From: a bacterium
GTDB lineage: Bacteria > Patescibacteriota > Minisyncoccia > UBA6257 > 02-FULL-45-10c
DNA length: 8,103 nt
NCBI GenBank assembly: GCA_021799965.1
Contig: JAJYZL010000022.1
Span: forward strand, 1-8,103
Direction: 5' to 3'
The translations under genes were made by a program, and so were the position numbers. Under the pieces are notes generated by a model. That model searched no databases. It had not been told where the DNA came from and saw nothing but the letters and a program-made list of their open reading frames with translations. The number at the start of each line of letters is the position of its first letter. The first letter of the stretch is position 1. Of the stretch, positions 5,915 to 8,103 are shown piece by piece.

Positions 5915-6221
5915 AAACAATGAATTTTACAATAACAGTTAACGTATATTAAATCATCTTTAATTTCCACAAAATATCCTCTAAGTGCATTTTCAGATAC
6001 TTCAAAAAAATTTTCACTTCCTCGCGTAATCTTTAGTCCATCTTACTAAATTATGATTCCACTTTCAATTAACAAATCTCGATTTATTTTAAATTTATCT
6101 GGAATGAAAGCTGATTTATTAATTTCAACTAAAACATTTTTATTTGGAGATTTTGTACAACAACTAAAAATTATTGGATTATAAAAAAAATAACAAAACT
6201 AAAATATTTAGTAGATATCAT
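5911..6221 (-). pseudogene. Broken small lipoprotein gene (frameshift plus two tandem stops)
   Basis: A strong ribosome site (AAGGA, seven bases before ATG at 6221-6219) opens MISTKYFSFVIFF, a basic then hydrophobic start like a signal peptide. The frame ends after 16 codons just past a run of eight T (6183-6190). In the next frame, a -1 shift at that run, the reading continues as PIIFSCCTKSPNKN, with a lipobox-like cysteine, then to INRDLLIESGIII. It meets TAG TAA at 6048-6043 and continues in the same frame as DGLKITRGSENFFEVSEN and on to YFVEIKDDLIYVNCYCK, ending at TGA 5913-5911. That TGA overlaps the AraC ATG as ATGA. The coding-like residues on both sides of the stops and the coupled end argue for a decayed gene of about 100 codons. 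Family not recognised. Confidence 0.62.
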
Positions 6222-6236
6222 ACTTAATTCCTTAAG

Positions 6237-6422
6237 GTATAACGCCGTTGTGGCTAAGGCGCAGCCCAGAACTACAATGCCGAACTTGTTAATAAATTTT
6301 ATAATTACAAAAATCTTTCATAGCAGAACTACCTTGAACGAGTTAGCCGAAACGGAACAACTACCACTAAAATATCTAAAATGCCGAAGGCGATTACGCT
6401 GTCGTCTTGAGCCACGTTAGGC
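6237..6422 (-). other. attC site of cassette G (186 bp)
   Basis: Ends are GTATAAC at 6237-6243 and GTTAGGC at 6416-6422. Minus-strand GTGGCTCAAG, next to the gene end, pairs with the complement of GTGGCTAAGG (6251-6260) with one extra C. The middle is AT-rich and contains the recurrent CCAGAACTACAATGCCGAAC word (6267-6286) shared with other long sites. Confidence 0.88.
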
Positions 6423-6427
6423 ATTTT

Positions 6428-7198
6428 TTAGCTACTATAATTTATTAAAAGATTTCTTTTGTTCACTTTGAACCCATACTTTTTTGAGTATCTAATAGTA
6501 TATATGACTGTTATTATAATGGTAATTAGTCTAAATAAATTAGTAATATTATTTCCGATTGCTCCCGGAACATTTGTCTGAAAAATAGTCCAAGACAAAT
6601 TCATTAATACGTGTAACCAAATAGCGACCCATAAGTTAGTATTATGTTCTATATACAACCAGGCAAACCAGGCACTGCCCATAAATGTTACTAAAAATGT
6701 TCCGGCAGCACTTAATAAATTATGGCTTTGATATAAATGCCCGATTCCAAAAAATATTGAAGCTATGATTGAAGCTGGAATAAATCCCCATCGTTCTCTT
6801 CTGAACAACTGTCCGAATAAATAACCCCGAAATAATATTTCTTCCATAACTGGCCCAATGAAGACGACAAACAAAGTATAAAATGAGAATATATTGTTTG
6901 AAAATTTGAATAGTATTGCAGAACTCACTGTCATGGGCAAGGTAGCAACAAAACCAAATAGAAGTCCTTTTGAAAATCCCTTGTTTAAGCTTAACTCAGT
7001 TATTATACCATCTATATTAAGTTTATGTAAGAAGTATATTGAAACGGTTATGATAATAGCTATAAAAAGATAGACAAGTATAATTTCAAAAACATTATCC
7101 TTTGTTAAATTCAGAATAGCCAGGTGGTATTCCATAATATAAAAACATAAGAGGAAACTTATAACGATCGAAATTGATCTTAATATTCTTTTTGTCAT
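6428..7198 (-). CDS. CPBP/Rce1-like intramembrane metalloprotease
   Basis: A 256-residue protein with about seven or eight membrane segments. All CPBP active-site motifs are complete: EEILFRG with E119, E120 and R124, GIGHL with H154, and WLHVLMNLSW with H196 and N200. It is thus a better-preserved family member than the one in cassette D, and the two differ widely in sequence, so they are not recent duplicates. Eukaryotic Rce1 of this family removes the last three residues of prenylated CAAX proteins. Bacterial members have varied roles, including bacteriocin immunity and peptide processing. GGAT seven bases before the ATG may be the ribosome site. It follows the ICMT-like gene by 25 bases in cassette G, with the stop five bases before the attC core. 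Confidence 0.9.
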   Translation of the reverse strand: MTKRILRSISIVISFLLCFYIMEYHLAILNLTKDNVFEIILVYLFIAIIITVSIYFLHKLNIDGIITELSLNKGFSKGLLFGFVATLPMTVSSAILFKFSNNIFSFYTLFVVFIGPVMEEILFRGYLFGQLFRRERWGFIPASIIASIFFGIGHLYQSHNLLSAAGTFLVTFMGSAWFAWLYIEHNTNLWVAIWLHVLMNLSWTIFQTNVPGAIGNNITNLFRLITIIITVIYTIRYSKKYGFKVNKRNLLINYSS

Positions 7199-7223
7199 AG
7201 TAATATCCGTTAGCGATGCTGAA

Positions 7224-7790
7224 TTAATATACCCAAGGAATTAATTTCCAGGTTTCTTTACAATACTCTAAATAATCATTTCCAAATGCATCATTTAAAG
7301 CTTGTTCTTCTATTTTAAGACGGTTAACAACAACAAATGTGATTGGAATAAGAATTACGAGAATTGATATTAAATTACTTAAGCATAATCCCAGTCCAAT
7401 GAATGATAACATCATTCCTAAATAGGAAGGATGACGTATATATTTGTAAAAACCGGTTTTAACAATAATTTGATCTGCATGAATTGCAACATTAACGGTA
7501 AAATATCGGCGTAGAGTTAATATAGCTAGCCAGCGAATTACAAGACCATATACAATAAGGACAAAGCCGATCAACTGAATGATATTGTGATTAGATCCAA
7601 TATATCCGTACTTTGTAATTGAAATAAAAATCCCGACCGTAATCGAAATATAAATTACTAAATTTAATCTCTTAACAGATCCAAAATCTTTATCTTGGCT
7701 CCCTTTTTTAGAACGGAGCAAAACCAGTAAAAGAATTTCAGATACGATCCAGAAAGTACAAACAATTAAAAATAGATTACTTATTTTCAT
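7224..7790 (-). CDS. Isoprenylcysteine carboxyl methyltransferase (ICMT)-like membrane protein
   Basis: A 188-residue protein with about five membrane segments. The C-terminal signature of the ICMT/PEMT (NnrU-related) superfamily is complete: GFYKYIRHPSYLGMM (113-127) with RHP at 119-121, then NRLKIEEQALNDAFGNDYLEY (156-176) with the paired acids E161-E162, and TWKLIP near the end. In eukaryotes this family methylates the prenylated C-terminal cysteine using SAM. In bacteria the substrates are mostly unknown and may be lipids or small thiols. It is the first gene of cassette G, with AAAGGTAGAGAA before the ATG, and is followed by a CPBP protease, the other family of the CAAX pathway. The pairing is suggestive, but no prenyltransferase or CAAX substrate is visible. 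Confidence 0.9.
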   Translation of the reverse strand: MKISNLFLIVCTFWIVSEILLLVLLRSKKGSQDKDFGSVKRLNLVIYISITVGIFISITKYGYIGSNHNIIQLIGFVLIVYGLVIRWLAILTLRRYFTVNVAIHADQIIVKTGFYKYIRHPSYLGMMLSFIGLGLCLSNLISILVILIPITFVVVNRLKIEEQALNDAFGNDYLEYCKETWKLIPWVY

Positions 7791-7805
7791 TTCTCTACCT
7801 TTGCT

Positions 7806-7993
7806 ACCTAACGGCGTGGTGCCTAAGCCGAAGCCTAGAACAACAATGCCGCATTTTTTAAATAACTTTTTAATCAGAACAAACTTTCATTTACAACCAA
7901 CGCTTAACAACAATGTTAAAACGGAGCTACAATCTTTTGAATTGCACAAATGCCAAGTGCGAAAACGCTTTCGGCTTGAGGCACTGGTTATAT
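7806..7993 (-). other. attC site of cassette H (188 bp)
   Basis: Ends are ACCTAAC at 7806-7812 and GTTATAT at 7987-7993. Minus-strand GTGCCTCAAGCCGAA pairs with the complement of plus-strand GTGCCTAAGCCGAA (7819-7832) over 14 bases with exactly one extra C, the clearest extrahelical base in the window. The words GAACAACAATGCCG (7838-7851) and AACAACAATGTTA (7907-7919) recur in other sites. Confidence 0.92.
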
Positions 7994-8009
7994 TGCGTCT
8001 AATATTTCT

Positions 8010-8041
8010 ATTGAATCTATCAGAATAATGATATAATTTTG
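8010..8041 (+). promoter_or_regulatory. Candidate promoter of the antitoxin at the right edge
   Basis: TATAAT at 8032-8037 with TTGAAT at 8011-8016 (15-base spacer) resembles sigma-70 boxes. Overlapping it, TAATTTTG at 8034-8041 matches the Bacteroidota consensus TAnnTTTG, with ATTG at 8010-8013 20 bases upstream. It points away from the array direction and toward the ATG at 8066. Confidence 0.5.
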
Positions 8042-8065
8042 ACATAAACCAAAAGGAATTTATCT

Positions 8066-8103
8066 ATGCCAATTATTAAGCCAATATCCGATTTGAGAAA
8101 CAA
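8066..8103 (+). CDS. Phd/YefM-family antitoxin, first 12 codons only (cut by right edge)
   Basis: The ATG at 8066, with AAGGA eight bases upstream, encodes MPIIKPISDLRN before the window ends. This start is typical of Phd/YefM antitoxins, which bind DNA and neutralise RelE, ParE or Doc-type toxins. The gene is on the plus strand, opposite to every complete gene here, which is common for toxin-antitoxin cassettes that carry their own promoter. The toxin, if present, should follow to the right. Twelve residues limit certainty. Confidence 0.68.
   Translation, partial: MPIIKPISDLRN

Larger units (their letters stand above)
1..8103 (-). mobile_element. Integron gene-cassette array (cassettes A-H)
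   Basis: Seen directly: core-like sequences of the form RYYYAAC and GTTRRRY recur in pairs around imperfect palindromes at 719-905, 1603-1792, 2536-2664, 3451-3531, 6237-6422 and 7806-7993, plus a site cut by the left edge and a damaged one at 3936. Each interval holds one to three minus-strand genes that start just after one site and end at or near the next. With the known cut between G and TT, the cassettes span <1-724, 725-1608, 1609-2541, 2542-3456, 3457-3941, 3942-6242, 6243-7811 and 7812->8103. No integrase gene is seen, so it may lie to the right or be absent (an array without integrase). Inference: chromosomal integron or a fragment of one. Confidence 0.9.

Noticed and set aside
6053..6184. 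Plus-strand frame of 43 codons opposite the lipoprotein remnant
   Set aside because: No ribosome site, and the minus-strand reading has a better start, lipobox and coupled stop.
7209..7215. GTTAGCG between the ICMT-like and CPBP genes as an attC remnant
   Set aside because: A lone 7-base core-like word without a partner or arms. The two genes are better read as one cassette.
7801..8028. Plus-strand open frame of 75 codons
   Set aside because: It lies almost wholly on the attC site, has no ribosome site and its translation shows no protein-like pattern.

Overview
This window is part of a chromosomal-type integron cassette array. Eight short gene cassettes, lettered A to H from left to right, are separated by attC recombination sites. 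All complete genes lie on the minus strand, so the array reads right to left and any integrase and attI should lie beyond position 8103. No integrase gene is visible here. Most cassettes are AT-rich. Three weak hints point to a Bacteroidota-like or related environmental Gram-negative: the low GC, an AraC protein with a poorly conserved N-terminal half, and a promoter fitting TAnnTTTG near 8034. This is an inference, and the array clearly mixes genes and attC sites of several origins.

Layout from right to left, which is cassette order. H (right of 7811) carries the first codons of a Phd/YefM antitoxin that runs on the plus strand against the array. G (6243-7811) pairs an isoprenylcysteine methyltransferase-like enzyme with a CPBP/Rce1-like intramembrane protease. 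F (3942-6242) holds a broken small lipoprotein gene, an AraC-family regulator and a zinc-ribbon SAM methyltransferase, and it ends in a damaged attC. E (3457-3941) has one DUF3224-like gene. D (2542-3456) has a second CPBP protease. C (1609-2541) is a PIN-domain toxin with a 59-residue partner that is probably its antitoxin. B (725-1608) couples a YdeI/OmdA-like protein to a RidA-family protein. A (left edge to 724) encodes a membrane protein with an HELSH motif.

The attC sites support the reading direction. In six of them the left arm pairs with the right arm except for one extra base, the extrahelical base known from integron attC sites, and it sits on the side expected if the plus strand is the recombining bottom strand. 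The first bases of each cassette match the reverse complement of its own last bases, up to 13 bp, while the two ends of a single attC often differ. This is what insertion of circles cut at G|TT would leave. Five cassettes take the stop codon of their last gene from the TAA inside the attC core. Several starts within or close to attC were moved to internal ATG codons with a good ribosome site.

The genes do not form one pathway. They are independently mobile units, with toxin-antitoxin cassettes (C, probably H), membrane-protease cassettes (A, D, G) and small stress or modification functions (B, E, F). The most interesting unit is cassette G, which brings together relatives of the two enzymes that follow prenylation in eukaryotic CAAX processing. 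Next is F, which seems to be decaying at both its 5' gene and its attC.
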